A stretch of 64,000 bases of DNA from CBDDEH01 sp965226865 (GCA_965226865.1 CBDDEH010000002.1:124001-188000), one strand, 5' to 3'; shown: positions 52,929 to 62,633, numbered from the stretch's first letter. Notes: a model not told the origin generated them from the letters alone. Program-made: numbers and translations.

Positions 52929-53801
52929 TCAAGAGGACACCTTCTCCATCGGCAGTAAGCTTCTGACCCAGGTTCTTGCTGTTACAAAATACTTTTCACG
53001 TCTGCTCAGGTGTACTCTTTCCTCGAATACGTTAAAACCCCGCCTTTCGATGCGGGTCAGGATGTGCCGGTACAACTCAGCCAGTACGGCGGGACAAGCC
53101 CTCGAACGGGGAGACAGGTAGGGTAACAAGTTGAAACCGCTGTCGAAGTAGCGGCGCGCACGATCAGCCTGAAAGCTCATCAACTGGAGGAATTGCTCAT
53201 TGACCACCCCGCCCTCCAGTTCCTCGACGGAGTAGCCGAACCGTTCTATCTCATCCAGAGGTAAATAAACCCTGTCCCGCTCCATGTCCTCTTTCAGATC
53301 TCTGAGGATGTTGGTTAACTGCATCGCCATCCCAAGGTCTACAGCGTATTCCTTTGCCTTCGGATTGGAATAGCCCAATACCTGGATACATACGAGGCCT
53401 ACAACTGAAGCAACCTTGTAACAGTAGTCACGGAGTTCTTCGAAGCTCTGGTAACGGGTCTTCGTGAGATCGGTCTCCACACCGGAAACGATGTCCTGGA
53501 AATATTCCTCGGGTATGTCGAAGGAACCAGAAGCATCGGCAAGAGCCGTGAAAAGAGGGCCGGAAGGGCTCTCGGAATAAGCTAGTGAGAGTTTTTTCCT
53601 CAGCTCCGCCAGAAGCCGTAGTTTTTCCCCCACCGGCATTTCTTCATCGGTGGCGTCGTCGCATCGCCTACAAAAAGCGTAGGCAGCATAGATGGCCATA
53701 CGCCTTTTAGTCGGGAGAGTGATGAAGGCGTAGTAGAAGTTTTTCGCCTCGTTGCGGGCGATGCTACGACACTCTTCATACGCTCGCTCCAGTTCCGTCA
53801 T
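52929..53801 (-). CDS. Squalene/phytoene synthase family protein
   Basis: 290 residues. Two Asp-rich motifs: RRCDDATDEE (~46-55) and TNILRDLKEDMERDRVYLP (~160-178), which bind the diphosphate/Mg2+ of two farnesyl-diphosphate (or GGPP) molecules. Between squalene-hopene cyclase and the sugar cassette, so it most likely makes presqualene diphosphate or squalene for the cyclase. HpnC and HpnE partners are not present, so a single-enzyme squalene synthase is possible. Carotenoid phytoene synthase cannot be excluded from motifs alone. Confidence 0.85.
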   Translation of the reverse strand: MTELERAYEECRSIARNEAKNFYYAFITLPTKRRMAIYAAYAFCRRCDDATDEEMPVGEKLRLLAELRKKLSLAYSESPSGPLFTALADASGSFDIPEEYFQDIVSGVETDLTKTRYQSFEELRDYCYKVASVVGLVCIQVLGYSNPKAKEYAVDLGMAMQLTNILRDLKEDMERDRVYLPLDEIERFGYSVEELEGGVVNEQFLQLMSFQADRARRYFDSGFNLLPYLSPRSRACPAVLAELYRHILTRIERRGFNVFEERVHLSRREKYFVTARTWVRSLLPMEKVSS

Positions 53802-53901
53802 CCCAAACCCCTACAATCCTTTGCACTCGGCCAAGGGCATCGTTGGATTCTGCTGGAGCACGATCCAATTGCCCAGGCTCGATCAGTCGCGCCGATAGAA
53901 G

Positions 53902-54345
53902 TTACTCTCCAACTACTTGGACTATAACCTCCCTAGGGCGCGGGTGGTCAAGCTCAATCAGAAAAATGCTCTGCCAGCGGCCAAACTGAATCAGTCCGTC
54001 GATAATGGGTATGGTCTCGCTGGTGCCGAGTAGCAACTGCTGGCAGTGAGCGTGGCCGTTAGGACACTCGTCTTCTGTCATGTTGACCGTTCGTACAGAA
54101 AAATCGTTGTGTTTGTAATGGCCGTTACGAGGGGACACATGTTCCAAAAACTTCTCCATGTCTTCGAGCAAGAGCGGTTCGTTCTCATTGATTTTGATTG
54201 CGGCAGTAGTATGTTTGGAGTAGACGACGACGAACCCTGTGTGCACGGCAGAATCGGCCACACAGTCCTGGACTCGTTGAGTAATATCGATAAACTCCAG
54301 TGACTTGGTCGCTTCAAATTTCAGACAGAAATTCTTGCTCTTCAT
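53902..54345 (-). CDS. YjbQ-family (UPF0047) protein
   Basis: 147 residues from ATG 54345 (GAGGGGAAA upstream; frame open to 54378). KSLEFIDITQRVQDCVADSA, FVVVYSKHTTAAIKINENEP, HVSPRNGHYKHNDF, GHAHCQQLLLGTSETIPIID and WQSIFLIELDHPRPREVIVQ match YjbQ. YjbQ can replace thiamine-phosphate synthase in E. coli (weak activity); its normal role is unclear. It lies between shc and the squalene/phytoene synthase gene, so it may be co-transcribed with hopanoid genes. Confidence 0.9.
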   Translation of the reverse strand: MKSKNFCLKFEATKSLEFIDITQRVQDCVADSAVHTGFVVVYSKHTTAAIKINENEPLLLEDMEKFLEHVSPRNGHYKHNDFSVRTVNMTEDECPNGHAHCQQLLLGTSETIPIIDGLIQFGRWQSIFLIELDHPRPREVIVQVVGE

Positions 54346-54453
54346 TTTCCCCTCGTGCCCCATAGTTTCTACTGCCACTAGAACGGCCCTCGCTCTTTCC
54401 AGATTTTGGTTCTAACGATGACGTGCAACTCTCTATCAATCAAATAACCAGAG

Positions 54454-56463
54454 TTATCCGAGACCTTGATTAGCTTTTCGATACCTACCCAAAGCCATCA
54501 AAGGCCACGAGTTCCTGTACATGTGATAGTTGATCATAAAGCCCGCAGGCATCTCCAGGCCTTGAAAGCCAGTTTCACCTGGGGTTGGAAGGCGTTTCAG
54601 CCTTTGCCCTACACCGTATCCAGGAAATCCAGTCCCTGTGAAATACGGCTCGTCCCAGGAGCCGTCGGCCTGTTGGGTGTCGGTCAAGAAGCGAATGCCC
54701 CGCTGTGTGGCAAGGGCCGTACCGTCTCCTTCAGCTATCAGGGCTAGAAGCGCCCAGCCTGTCTGTGACGCCGTGCTGGGACCTTTCCCTCTGAGAGATG
54801 GGTCTACATACGATCCACATGACTCGCCCCAACCGCCGTCTTCGTTCTGGTGTTCTATTAGCCAGTCGATGGCACTCCGTATATAAGGTTGGGTCATGTC
54901 CTCACCGATGGCTGCCAAGGCTGGCAGTACCGCTCCTGTACCGTATATGTAGTTGACGCCCCACCTTCCAAACCATGGACCGTCCGGCTCCTGCTCGTCT
55001 CTTATGTATTTGTAAGCCCGTTTTATTGCCGGTAACTCCCTGGAGTACCCCAGCTTCCCGAGCATTTCAACCACGTGAGCCGCCACATCCACACTCGGTG
55101 GATCGATGGCCTCTCCGAAATCGCTGAACGGAATCTTGGCAATATAAGACTTGTCGTTGTCCTTGTCGAAGGCTCCCCAACCACCGTTCTTGGATTGCAT
55201 GCTGAGCAACCAGTCCGCTCCACGGTTTATTGCCGCCTCTTTGACCCTCTCACCCTCAGGGTCCAATGTGGCTTGTTGAAGGGCCATTATGACCTCTGCC
55301 GTATCGTCCAGATCTGGGTATATATCGTTGTCAAACTCGAAGGCCCAACCTCCCGGCGGCGCCTTTTTGTTTTTTACCTGCCAGTCGCCACCTTTGAGTA
55401 TCTGCTCATCGAGCATCCACCGAGTCGGCTTTTGTATCGCAGGGTCATCGGGTGGGAACTCAGAATCTAACATTCCGATAAGCACCAGGCCGGTGTCCCA
55501 TACGGGCGACATACAGGCTTGTACGCGCCATGTGTCATCTTCTTCGATGGCGAAGCGCTCGAATCCCTGCATTCCCTTTTTCATTACCGGGTTATCGAGC
55601 GGGTAACCAACCTGTTTCAAGGCTATCAACGAATAAACCCAGGGAGGTTGAATTCCGGCCCAAGAGCCATCGGCCTCCTGATGGGATGTGATCCAGTCGA
55701 CAGCACGTCGCGTCGCTTTCTCTCGTCCGAGTTTGGCGGGCATCTTCTCATACAAGCGAAGCAACTTATCTACTATGTGGAAGAGCCTCTTCCAACCGAT
55801 TATTTCTCCAGGTGCTGGAAGAGAGTAGTCGGTGTGTTCCTTTGGCTGCGGATAGAGTTCGTCAATTGCGGCCCATTCGGGAACACGTCGTGTTGGCTTT
55901 TGGTTGAGGATGATGGTCATAGGAACGATGGTAGCTCTGGCCCAACTGGAAAACTCATATATGTTGAAGGGAAACCAGGACGGTAAGAAGATGATTTCCG
56001 GCGGCATTATAGGAGTACCCTTCCAATCCCACTCACCAAACATGGCCAGCCATATCTTGGTGAAGACCCGTACCTTCGGAACCCCGCCACGGGACAGTAT
56101 AAAATCTTTGGCTTTGACCATCTCTAGACGGTCGGGTGAGACTCCCGCTAGCTTGAGGGCTAAGTAGCACTCTACCGAAGTACTTATATCACCTGGTGCT
56201 TCGAAATACTGACCCCAGGAGCCATCCTCGCGCTGCTTGCTCAAGAGGTAGTTGGAGATTTTACGCCAGCGGTCTTCGTCTGCTGCCTCAAGAATATAAG
56301 TAAGGAACAGATACTCAGCTTCCATAGTGGGATTGGACTCCAGCTCGCCCCACCAATAGCCGTCCGAGTGCTGGATCGATAGCAAATACTCCTGGGAACG
56401 ATGGATAGCTTGATCCGCAGCGTCCAGCAGATGTTGTTTCGATTTTGTTTTTAGTTCTACCAT
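54454..56463 (-). CDS. shc: Squalene-hopene cyclase
   Basis: 669 residues. The catalytic DxDD acid is DLDDTAEVI at ~residue 384. QW motifs are spread through the protein: QREDGSWGQY, HQEADGSWAG, MQSKNGGWGAF, HQNEDGGWGES, QQADGSWDEP. Cyclises squalene to hopene in a membrane-associated alpha/alpha-barrel dimer. It sits between hpnA and yjbQ in the hopanoid array. Complete by length. Confidence 0.96.
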   Translation of the reverse strand: MVELKTKSKQHLLDAADQAIHRSQEYLLSIQHSDGYWWGELESNPTMEAEYLFLTYILEAADEDRWRKISNYLLSKQREDGSWGQYFEAPGDISTSVECYLALKLAGVSPDRLEMVKAKDFILSRGGVPKVRVFTKIWLAMFGEWDWKGTPIMPPEIIFLPSWFPFNIYEFSSWARATIVPMTIILNQKPTRRVPEWAAIDELYPQPKEHTDYSLPAPGEIIGWKRLFHIVDKLLRLYEKMPAKLGREKATRRAVDWITSHQEADGSWAGIQPPWVYSLIALKQVGYPLDNPVMKKGMQGFERFAIEEDDTWRVQACMSPVWDTGLVLIGMLDSEFPPDDPAIQKPTRWMLDEQILKGGDWQVKNKKAPPGGWAFEFDNDIYPDLDDTAEVIMALQQATLDPEGERVKEAAINRGADWLLSMQSKNGGWGAFDKDNDKSYIAKIPFSDFGEAIDPPSVDVAAHVVEMLGKLGYSRELPAIKRAYKYIRDEQEPDGPWFGRWGVNYIYGTGAVLPALAAIGEDMTQPYIRSAIDWLIEHQNEDGGWGESCGSYVDPSLRGKGPSTASQTGWALLALIAEGDGTALATQRGIRFLTDTQQADGSWDEPYFTGTGFPGYGVGQRLKRLPTPGETGFQGLEMPAGFMINYHMYRNSWPLMALGRYRKANQGLG

Positions 56464-56487
56464 GTCCTGTCTAATTGTCTTTTCGTT

Positions 56488-57474
56488 CTAGTTCACGTAC
56501 CCATATTCTCTAAACCAAGTCGCTGCCTTTTCCAGGGCTCCTTCCACTGGGCTCTGGGGTAACCCCAACTCTCTTACCGACTTCTCGCAACTCACGTACA
56601 TAGGTTTCTTTGATACCCTCAAACCATCGAGGGGTATGATGGGCCTCTTGCCCAACAATCCACCTTCTATAAACCTGTCAATATACCCGGCGCCTATCGC
56701 CAGCCACAGAGGCACCCTCAGCCATGGGGCCCTCTGGCCGGTGATCCTCCCCAACCCTGTTAGCAGATCCTTCAGAGTCATGTTTCTGTTACCCAAAAGA
56801 TATCTTTGTCCTGGCCTCCCTTTCTCCATCGCTAATATATGGCCAACCGCCACATCCTCCACGTCCACGACGTTCATGCCCGTACTGATATAGGCAGGCA
56901 TGCGACCCCGGAGGAAATCCACCACTATGCCGCCGGTTGGTGTGGGCTTGACGTCCCACGGACCGATGGGAGCGGTGGGATTGACTACTACTACAGGCAG
57001 TCCGTTACGGGCCATATCAAGAGCTACCTTCTCCGCCTTGTACTTGGATTTTTTGTAATGGCTAATCATATCTTTTGGGGCTGGCTCAAACTCCTCGTTG
57101 CCAACTCCACCTTTTGGTATCCCCACCGTGGAGACCGTGCTGGTGTAAACGCATCTCTGAACACCGGCCTTCAAGGCCTCCTCGAGGATGATCCTGGTGC
57201 CTGCCTCGTTGATTTCGTACATGAGCCTGGGCTCAGGCGTCCAGAAAGTGTACAAGGCAGCGGCGTGGACAACTGCCTGGCATCCCTTTATGGCCGATGC
57301 CACCGATTCACGGTCCCTGATGTCGCCCAGGACCGTCTCAATCCCCGTATTTTCTAAGGTTAAAGTGCTGGAACTCTGCCTAATCAGAGCTCTTACTTCG
57401 TAATCCCTGGCGTGCAGGGCCCGGGCCACGTTGCCTCCTATAAACCCTGTCCCTCCTGTTACCAGGACTTTCAT
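56488..57474 (-). CDS. hpnA: Hopanoid-associated sugar epimerase HpnA
   Basis: 328 residues. MKVLVTGGTGFIGGNVARAL, VHAAALYTFWTPEP, YTSTVSTVGIPKGG, HYKKSKYKAEKVALDMARNG (YxxxK), VNPTAPIGPWDVKPTPTGG. These blocks mark the HpnA clade of extended SDRs that is nearly always encoded with hopanoid genes; its exact step is unsettled. Directly upstream of shc (24 bp) and downstream of hpnG. Confidence 0.93.
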   Translation of the reverse strand: MKVLVTGGTGFIGGNVARALHARDYEVRALIRQSSSTLTLENTGIETVLGDIRDRESVASAIKGCQAVVHAAALYTFWTPEPRLMYEINEAGTRIILEEALKAGVQRCVYTSTVSTVGIPKGGVGNEEFEPAPKDMISHYKKSKYKAEKVALDMARNGLPVVVVNPTAPIGPWDVKPTPTGGIVVDFLRGRMPAYISTGMNVVDVEDVAVGHILAMEKGRPGQRYLLGNRNMTLKDLLTGLGRITGQRAPWLRVPLWLAIGAGYIDRFIEGGLLGKRPIIPLDGLRVSKKPMYVSCEKSVRELGLPQSPVEGALEKAATWFREYGYVN

Positions 57475-57501
57475 TCATGTATCCCATCCAAGGAGCCAGC
57501 C

Positions 57502-58239
57502 CTAGGAGGAAACATAACTCCTCTCTCTTGTCGCCCTCGTCGCGAACGAAACACCGAACTCGGCCAGGCTGTGCCTCGCGACTCTCATTTGCCTCGACAG
57601 TGTCACTAACTTGGATAGACTTCGAGGCCTAACCAAAACGTTGGCCGTTATCTGGCTCACCTGGGAAAACTTCCCCTTGTCTCCAAGCCCGGCCACATAG
57701 GCAGGAATCTCCTGATGGGCAGTGTCCAGAACAGCCCTGACGCTAACAAAAGGTATGCCCTCTTGTTGAGCCGCTTTCCCAATCCAGTAGTCTTCCATAT
57801 TGATTGCCCAAGCATCGGTGCCTTTTGACAGCAGTTCCTTCTCTGCCGGGCTCAACACCGGGTAGGGGACGGTCAAAGTATCTACGGAGAAACCTCTGAG
57901 GTAGACTAAGTCAGCCATTACCTTGGTCGCCATTTCCTTCAATTCGGGGTCGCACTCTAGCGACCCCTGTTCCTCTGTAGCAAGTACATGGTCAGCAATC
58001 ACCAGGTCTCCCGTGCTCAGACCGCCGTTAATCGCACCCGTGAATCCCAAGGCCAAAATAGAGTCTGGCTTGGTTGAGCCGCCCAAGGTCCTGGATAAGC
58101 TTCGTAGCACACGATCTCTACCCACCCCGATCTGATAAACGACCATATTTTTATCGTGTCCTACGGCCAGACCCGCACCTTCAGCCTTTCGCCTAAGGCC
58201 GGAGACTTCCCGTGATAAAGCTGCGACGATGGCTATCAA
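57502..58239 (-). CDS. hpnG: Hopanoid-associated nucleosidase/phosphorylase HpnG
   Basis: About 245 residues from TTG 58239, chosen because the longer frame (to 58368) lies inside hpnH and is not family-like, while GGGGTAGGA precedes this TTG. Nucleoside-phosphorylase fold: IAIVAALSREVSGLRRKAEG, SILALGFTGAINGGLSTGDL, WAINMEDYWIGKAAQQEGIP, SVRAVLDTAHQEIP. HpnG removes adenine from adenosylhopane to give (phospho)ribosylhopane. It starts 8 bp after hpnH, i.e. coupled. Confidence 0.9.
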   Translation of the reverse strand: MIAIVAALSREVSGLRRKAEGAGLAVGHDKNMVVYQIGVGRDRVLRSLSRTLGGSTKPDSILALGFTGAINGGLSTGDLVIADHVLATEEQGSLECDPELKEMATKVMADLVYLRGFSVDTLTVPYPVLSPAEKELLSKGTDAWAINMEDYWIGKAAQQEGIPFVSVRAVLDTAHQEIPAYVAGLGDKGKFSQVSQITANVLVRPRSLSKLVTLSRQMRVARHSLAEFGVSFATRATRERSYVSS

Positions 58240-58247
58240 TCCTACCC

Positions 58248-59288
58248 CTAGCCTGCGGTTAGTCCGCCTTTGCTTGCAGCGCCAGATTTGACCAGCGTCA
58301 CCCAGTCCCTGGGGCTGGATATGGCGTTGAAAATGGTCGCCGACTCGAACCCACAGTGCATCATGCACCCGGCGCAGCGAGGGTCCTTACCCACTCCGTA
58401 CTTCGCCCATACTGAGTCCTCAAACAGCTCGTTTACATCCTGAACGTGCTCGTCCGCGAGAGGGTAACATGGCTTTCTCCACCCCATGACCGTGTAAGTA
58501 GGATTGGAGTAGGCCGTGCACTGATACTCTCGGGCTCCTCTCAAAAAGTCCAGGTACAAGGGGTTGTTATACATCCGCAACCCCTTGATTTTCGCCTTGT
58601 CCAGTATCTCTTTGAAGGCATCTTTTGACTCCTGGCGAGTCATGAATAACTCACGGTCGGGCGCGTCGGCATAGTCGTATCCGGGGGAAACCATACACCC
58701 CTCGACCCCCATTTCGGTCACCGTGCGGAACAGGGCATGGAGGTCTTCGACGTCGCATCCGCGGAATATGGTCGTATTTGTGCAGACTCTATACCCGCCA
58801 TCGATGGCCATCTCGATAGCATTAATGGCCTTCTTGAATACGCCTTTACGCGCTACCGCCTCGTCATGCTTTTCTTCCATTCCATCCATATGGACGACCC
58901 AGGACAAGTACTTGGAGGGTGGAACCTTCTTCAAGACCCTCTCAAGCAGGATGCCATTAGTGCAGCAGTAGACGAAGTATTTGCGTTTGACCAGTTCATT
59001 GATGATCTGGTCTATCTTGGGATGAATAGTTGGCTCACCGCCTGCGAGAGACACGATGGGCGCCCCTGAGTCCTCGACAGCTTTAAGAGCCTCATCCACC
59101 GGCATCATTTTGTCCATCACGGGCTTGTACTCGTGGATTCGACCACAGCCTATACAAGCGAGGTTGCACATCTCGAGAGGCTCGAGCATTGTAACCAGCG
59201 GGAAACGCTTCCTCCTCTTGAGGCGGTTCTTCAGTATGTAAGAGCCTACCCTGAGGCTAAGTTCTAATGGCCTTTTGGCTTTTTTCAC
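58248..59288 (-). CDS. hpnH: Adenosyl-hopene transferase HpnH (radical SAM)
   Basis: 346 residues. Radical-SAM cysteines Cys41, Cys45 and Cys48 in MCNLACIGCGRIHEY (CxxxCxxC), then GGEPTIHPKID, and SPGYDYADAPDRELF. C-terminal Cys residues in KDPRCAGCMMHCGFES may bind an auxiliary cluster. HpnH couples the 5'-deoxyadenosyl moiety to diploptene to make adenosylhopane. It is the second gene from the promoter, 3 bp after the polyprenyl synthase gene. Confidence 0.95.
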   Translation of the reverse strand: MKKAKRPLELSLRVGSYILKNRLKRRKRFPLVTMLEPLEMCNLACIGCGRIHEYKPVMDKMMPVDEALKAVEDSGAPIVSLAGGEPTIHPKIDQIINELVKRKYFVYCCTNGILLERVLKKVPPSKYLSWVVHMDGMEEKHDEAVARKGVFKKAINAIEMAIDGGYRVCTNTTIFRGCDVEDLHALFRTVTEMGVEGCMVSPGYDYADAPDRELFMTRQESKDAFKEILDKAKIKGLRMYNNPLYLDFLRGAREYQCTAYSNPTYTVMGWRKPCYPLADEHVQDVNELFEDSVWAKYGVGKDPRCAGCMMHCGFESATIFNAISSPRDWVTLVKSGAASKGGLTAG

Positions 59289-59291
59289 GAC

Positions 59292-60386
59292 TCAATATTC
59301 CCTTTCAGATAGAAATTCGACCAAGTCTTCCAATTCGTGGCGTGCCCAGGGTAAAAGGGGGACTTGCTCCATTGCCTGTAAAGCAAGTCCCGCTTCCCGA
59401 CGAGCCAACTCCTGAGCGTGATAGGGGACGTCCAAGTCGGCCAATACGTTGAGGACGTCTTCTACGTCGCTGTCATCAAGAATATCTTTGCCATAAGCTC
59501 GCTCAAGTTTTCGCCTGGCATCTTCTCCCGCCACTTCCAACGCATACACTATGGGGAAGGACTTCTTTTTCCTTCGGATGTCGTTGCCTACCGACTTACC
59601 AGTGGCGGCTTCGTCACCCCAGATACCCAGAATATCGTCTCGTATCTGAAAAGCGAGGCCCAGGTTGGCTCCACAACAGGCGAAGGCACTCATAAGGTCT
59701 TCTTCGTCACTCCCCAACAACGCTCCCATCTCCATACCGCACTTTATGAGAGCGCCGGTTTTGCAGGAGATCATGGTCAGGTAATCGTTCTGGCTAATAT
59801 CCAGAGTGCCCTCGAATGCAATATCCAGACATTGACCCTGGGTCATATCCAAATAGCCTCGCGTTAAGAGGTACGATGCTTGCAGAGCCTTGCCTTCGGA
59901 CACCCCATGCCCTACCAGAACCAAGGCTGTCGAGTCTGCGATCGACCTCATGGCATTGCCGGCGAGGAGGGCGTGCGGCTGTCCCCACAACGCCCAAACC
60001 GTAGGTTGGTGCCGGCGCTCCAAGTCTCCATCCTGAATGTCGTCGTGAATAAGCGAAAAATTGTGCACGAACTCCAGGGCTGCCGCGGCTGGCAGAGCAT
60101 TGACCCACTGGCCACTCAGGGCTTCGCAGGCGAACAAGCAAAGGGTAGGACGAAGGGCCTTTCCCCTGGCAGACAGGTCGAGAACAGGTTCACCGAATTG
60201 GTCCAACCACCCCATCTGGTACTGAAGCATCCTGTAAAGCAGTACCTGAGATTCTTCATCTTTGGTAGTCGAAGAAGACACAGCCGCCTTCAATTCCTCT
60301 TCCAGACCGTCTTTATAGCGGCTGAATACGGCTGGTAGTGGGGCCCTTGAAGTAGCGCTCACATTCGCCCCGGTAGCGCTTCCCAT
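59292..60386 (-). CDS. Polyprenyl diphosphate synthase (FPP/GGPP type)
   Basis: 364 residues. First Asp-rich motif SLIHDDIQDGDLERR (~residue 113), second FQIRDDILGIWGDE, GKALRPTLCLFACEAL, and a KTGALIKC block. Chain length cannot be read reliably; as the first gene of the hopanoid array an FPP synthase feeding squalene synthesis is likely. It starts at ATG 60386, 3 bp upstream of hpnH coding, and is preceded by the promoter at 60441-60469. Confidence 0.92.
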   Translation of the reverse strand: MGSATGANVSATSRAPLPAVFSRYKDGLEEELKAAVSSSTTKDEESQVLLYRMLQYQMGWLDQFGEPVLDLSARGKALRPTLCLFACEALSGQWVNALPAAAALEFVHNFSLIHDDIQDGDLERRHQPTVWALWGQPHALLAGNAMRSIADSTALVLVGHGVSEGKALQASYLLTRGYLDMTQGQCLDIAFEGTLDISQNDYLTMISCKTGALIKCGMEMGALLGSDEEDLMSAFACCGANLGLAFQIRDDILGIWGDEAATGKSVGNDIRRKKKSFPIVYALEVAGEDARRKLERAYGKDILDDSDVEDVLNVLADLDVPYHAQELARREAGLALQAMEQVPLLPWARHELEDLVEFLSEREY

Positions 60387-60440
60387 GCCTCCCTCAATAG
60401 TCGGCTAGGGCAAGAAGATACATCGCATAACGATGGTGCC

Positions 60441-60469
60441 ATGCTAGCAAAGCAAGGATAGGCTGTCAA
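60441..60469 (-). promoter_or_regulatory. Promoter for the hopanoid array
   Basis: Minus-strand TTGACA (60469-60464, perfect), 17-bp spacer, TAGCAT (60446-60441, 4 of 6). It is 55 bp upstream of the polyprenyl synthase ATG and is oriented into the array. Confidence 0.6.
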
Positions 60470-60667
60470 GGTTGCCGGGGGGCCTGAATTTTTCGATTGT
60501 ATACCTTGACTTAACAGGTAGCGAAAACACCCCAAAAGAACGACATACCCGATTCCAACAGGTTCGAGTTACCTTGACTTTGTTCGACATACGATGCTAC
60601 ATCGTCGTGAGCTTTTTACAGATTCGTTTTCCATACCAATTCTCTCGTTGATTAAAGGAGAGGCCGG

Positions 60668-61600
60668 ATGAACATTGCCTTGCTGAGAAAATATGCCCCT
60701 TTTTACGTTTCGTTGATAGTCACCGCTATCGTTATGGTGTTTCTATTCCTTCGCCCGGGGGCTGCTCTAGGTTTAACGTTAGATACTGAGGCCGACGTCA
60801 AGTTCCCGGGGTTCACGGCCGGATTCGCCCTCGACGAGTTCGCGATTGTGAACTCGACCTTCAATCTGGAGGGCGTCTTCGAACCTCTAAAGCTAGTAAC
60901 CGTAACGGTTACACAACTTAGCGGGCCTGCAGGCTTTACGGATTTTACCTTTAACGCGCCGCTCCCTGTGGCACCTGACTACGACCCTGTGATCGACTCC
61001 GACCAATCATTCCAGGCAGCCCAAGGAGACCTACTAGGCGATAGCAACATCGATCAAGACACAGAAGGAGATGCTTTTGGCTACGGCTACGGATATTTGG
61101 GCGAGCTCGGAGCAGGCATTATCTCAGTAACCACGAAATACAGGGGTGGAGTCTCCGGTACTTACCAAGTTACCGTCAGGGCCATCTCCGATGCAGGAGC
61201 GGTGCTGGTTGAAGACTCGACGACATACAAGGTGCTCGACCCGCTCGTCGCGGCCAACGTGACCATACTGGGGGTGATCGGCACCAGGGGCCCCGACATA
61301 CTCGTTGGCGACACGGTGATCCTACCATTTGATATTGATGCCAGCGTGGTTCCAAATCTGGTCTCGGTTGAATTCGATACCGACGTCCTAAATCCCAACA
61401 GTATTCATGAGGCTGATGGCACAGGCGAATATCACCCAGTGATACCGGACACCTACGACGTCCCGGCTGCGGCAACCCATATTGGAGTATTCCGGATACA
61501 GCCTGCCGTTAGCCCAATAGTCGGAAACTTCGCCGTCAATTCCATCATTACCGACATAGCAGGGCAGGTGGTCAATATAAGCGGAGCCAACGCTCACTAG
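60668..61600 (+). CDS. Secreted beta-rich protein, 5' part of a TAG-interrupted gene
   Basis: 310 residues with AAAGGAGAGG before ATG 60668. N-terminal signal: LRKYAPFYVSLIVTAIVMVF, likely cleaved near residue 35. The body is beta-rich, with VAANVTILGVIGTRGPDILV and LVSVEFDTDVLNPNSIHEAD, the latter like a cohesin- or Ig-type strand pattern. It ends at an in-frame TAG after GANAH; the same frame stays open as 61604-62404. No enzymatic motif. Exported or cell-surface role inferred. Confidence 0.65.
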   Translation: MNIALLRKYAPFYVSLIVTAIVMVFLFLRPGAALGLTLDTEADVKFPGFTAGFALDEFAIVNSTFNLEGVFEPLKLVTVTVTQLSGPAGFTDFTFNAPLPVAPDYDPVIDSDQSFQAAQGDLLGDSNIDQDTEGDAFGYGYGYLGELGAGIISVTTKYRGGVSGTYQVTVRAISDAGAVLVEDSTTYKVLDPLVAANVTILGVIGTRGPDILVGDTVILPFDIDASVVPNLVSVEFDTDVLNPNSIHEADGTGEYHPVIPDTYDVPAAATHIGVFRIQPAVSPIVGNFAVNSIITDIAGQVVNISGANAH

Positions 61601-61603
61601 GTA

Positions 61604-62404
61604 TTGGTGGAGGCAACGCGCAGTACCTTCACGTTCTCAGTTGTGGACGGCCTGAACTTCATAGCCGCCCCGTTGCAGTGCGACGCCGGAGCTCCGGCTT
61701 GCTCAGAAGACGGAGGCTTCGCCTTCGATATCGCAACGGTACTGAGCCAATTGGCGGTCAACGCGGCTGCTGGATCCCCGTTGATGTCCGATGCGACCGA
61801 GATCCTGTGGGTCTATTGCGCTCAGGGCTCCACCGATTGCCCAGGAACAGGTACCATCCCAGGGTTCTCCGCTTTTATTCCGAGCGGCCTTTCTGACTTG
61901 GACTTCTTGCCATTCGGCATCGGCGCCATCCTGAAGGTTAAAGTTGCCGCCGTCAGAACCTTGACCGATGCTACTGATAGCCAATTCCCAGGGCCTTTGC
62001 CCGTGGCTGTAAGATTCTCTGTCAGCGGCGACATCAATCCTCTTGCGCCGCCGTCTTTGCCCGATCCTGAAGAGGTAAGTCCGGGCTTCAACCTGGAAGG
62101 GCTTACCTCCGAGCGGGACGCGACCGTTGGCGACATCGTCACCGGCGTCCGGTTCCCCACTCGACGCGACCTGCAGCTCTTTGTGTTCAACAACGGAGTA
62201 GACTTCTTGCTGGACGCAAATGGAGGCCAGGTGCACGACGCTCAAGGGAAGCCGTTGATATTCCACGATCAGGGGCTTTTGGAGAGCCTATTTAATGACG
62301 ATGACGTGGTTTCCGTTGGAAGCTCGTTCTGGTTGGAGATGTGCGGTACAGGCACACCCGCGGAATGTACCGGGCAAATTGGACCCGTTTTGGTAGGCCC
62401 TTAG
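61604..62404 (+). CDS. Beta-rich protein, continuation after an in-frame TAG
   Basis: 266 residues in the same frame as the previous entry, separated only by the TAG at 61598-61600. It has no signal peptide of its own; TTG 61604 stands in a GGTGGAGG context but would start in the middle of a beta strand. Cys pairs (CDAGAPAC, CAQGSTDC, CGTGTPAEC) suggest extracytoplasmic disulfides. Best explained as the C-terminal half of one ~580-residue secreted protein broken by a nonsense change (for example TAC to TAG), or read through. Confidence 0.55.
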   Translation: MVEATRSTFTFSVVDGLNFIAAPLQCDAGAPACSEDGGFAFDIATVLSQLAVNAAAGSPLMSDATEILWVYCAQGSTDCPGTGTIPGFSAFIPSGLSDLDFLPFGIGAILKVKVAAVRTLTDATDSQFPGPLPVAVRFSVSGDINPLAPPSLPDPEEVSPGFNLEGLTSERDATVGDIVTGVRFPTRRDLQLFVFNNGVDFLLDANGGQVHDAQGKPLIFHDQGLLESLFNDDDVVSVGSSFWLEMCGTGTPAECTGQIGPVLVGP

Positions 62405-62633
62405 ATAAGGGTCGAGGAGGAGGTGAGAGGTCCGAGGGAGAGTCCAAGAATGAGCAACGGATACAAACAAAAGCTGGGTGACTTCAGGGAAGTCAGGCAT
62501 TCATATAGTAGTAAAGCAACAGGGGCCCTCCTCACGCGGCCTGGGTGGAAATACCGGGAGCTAATGGAGGGTTTCTAATTCGAACTTTTTGGCCAGGAAA
62601 ACAGGAACCGGAGAATTCTGAGGTCGGTGAGCA

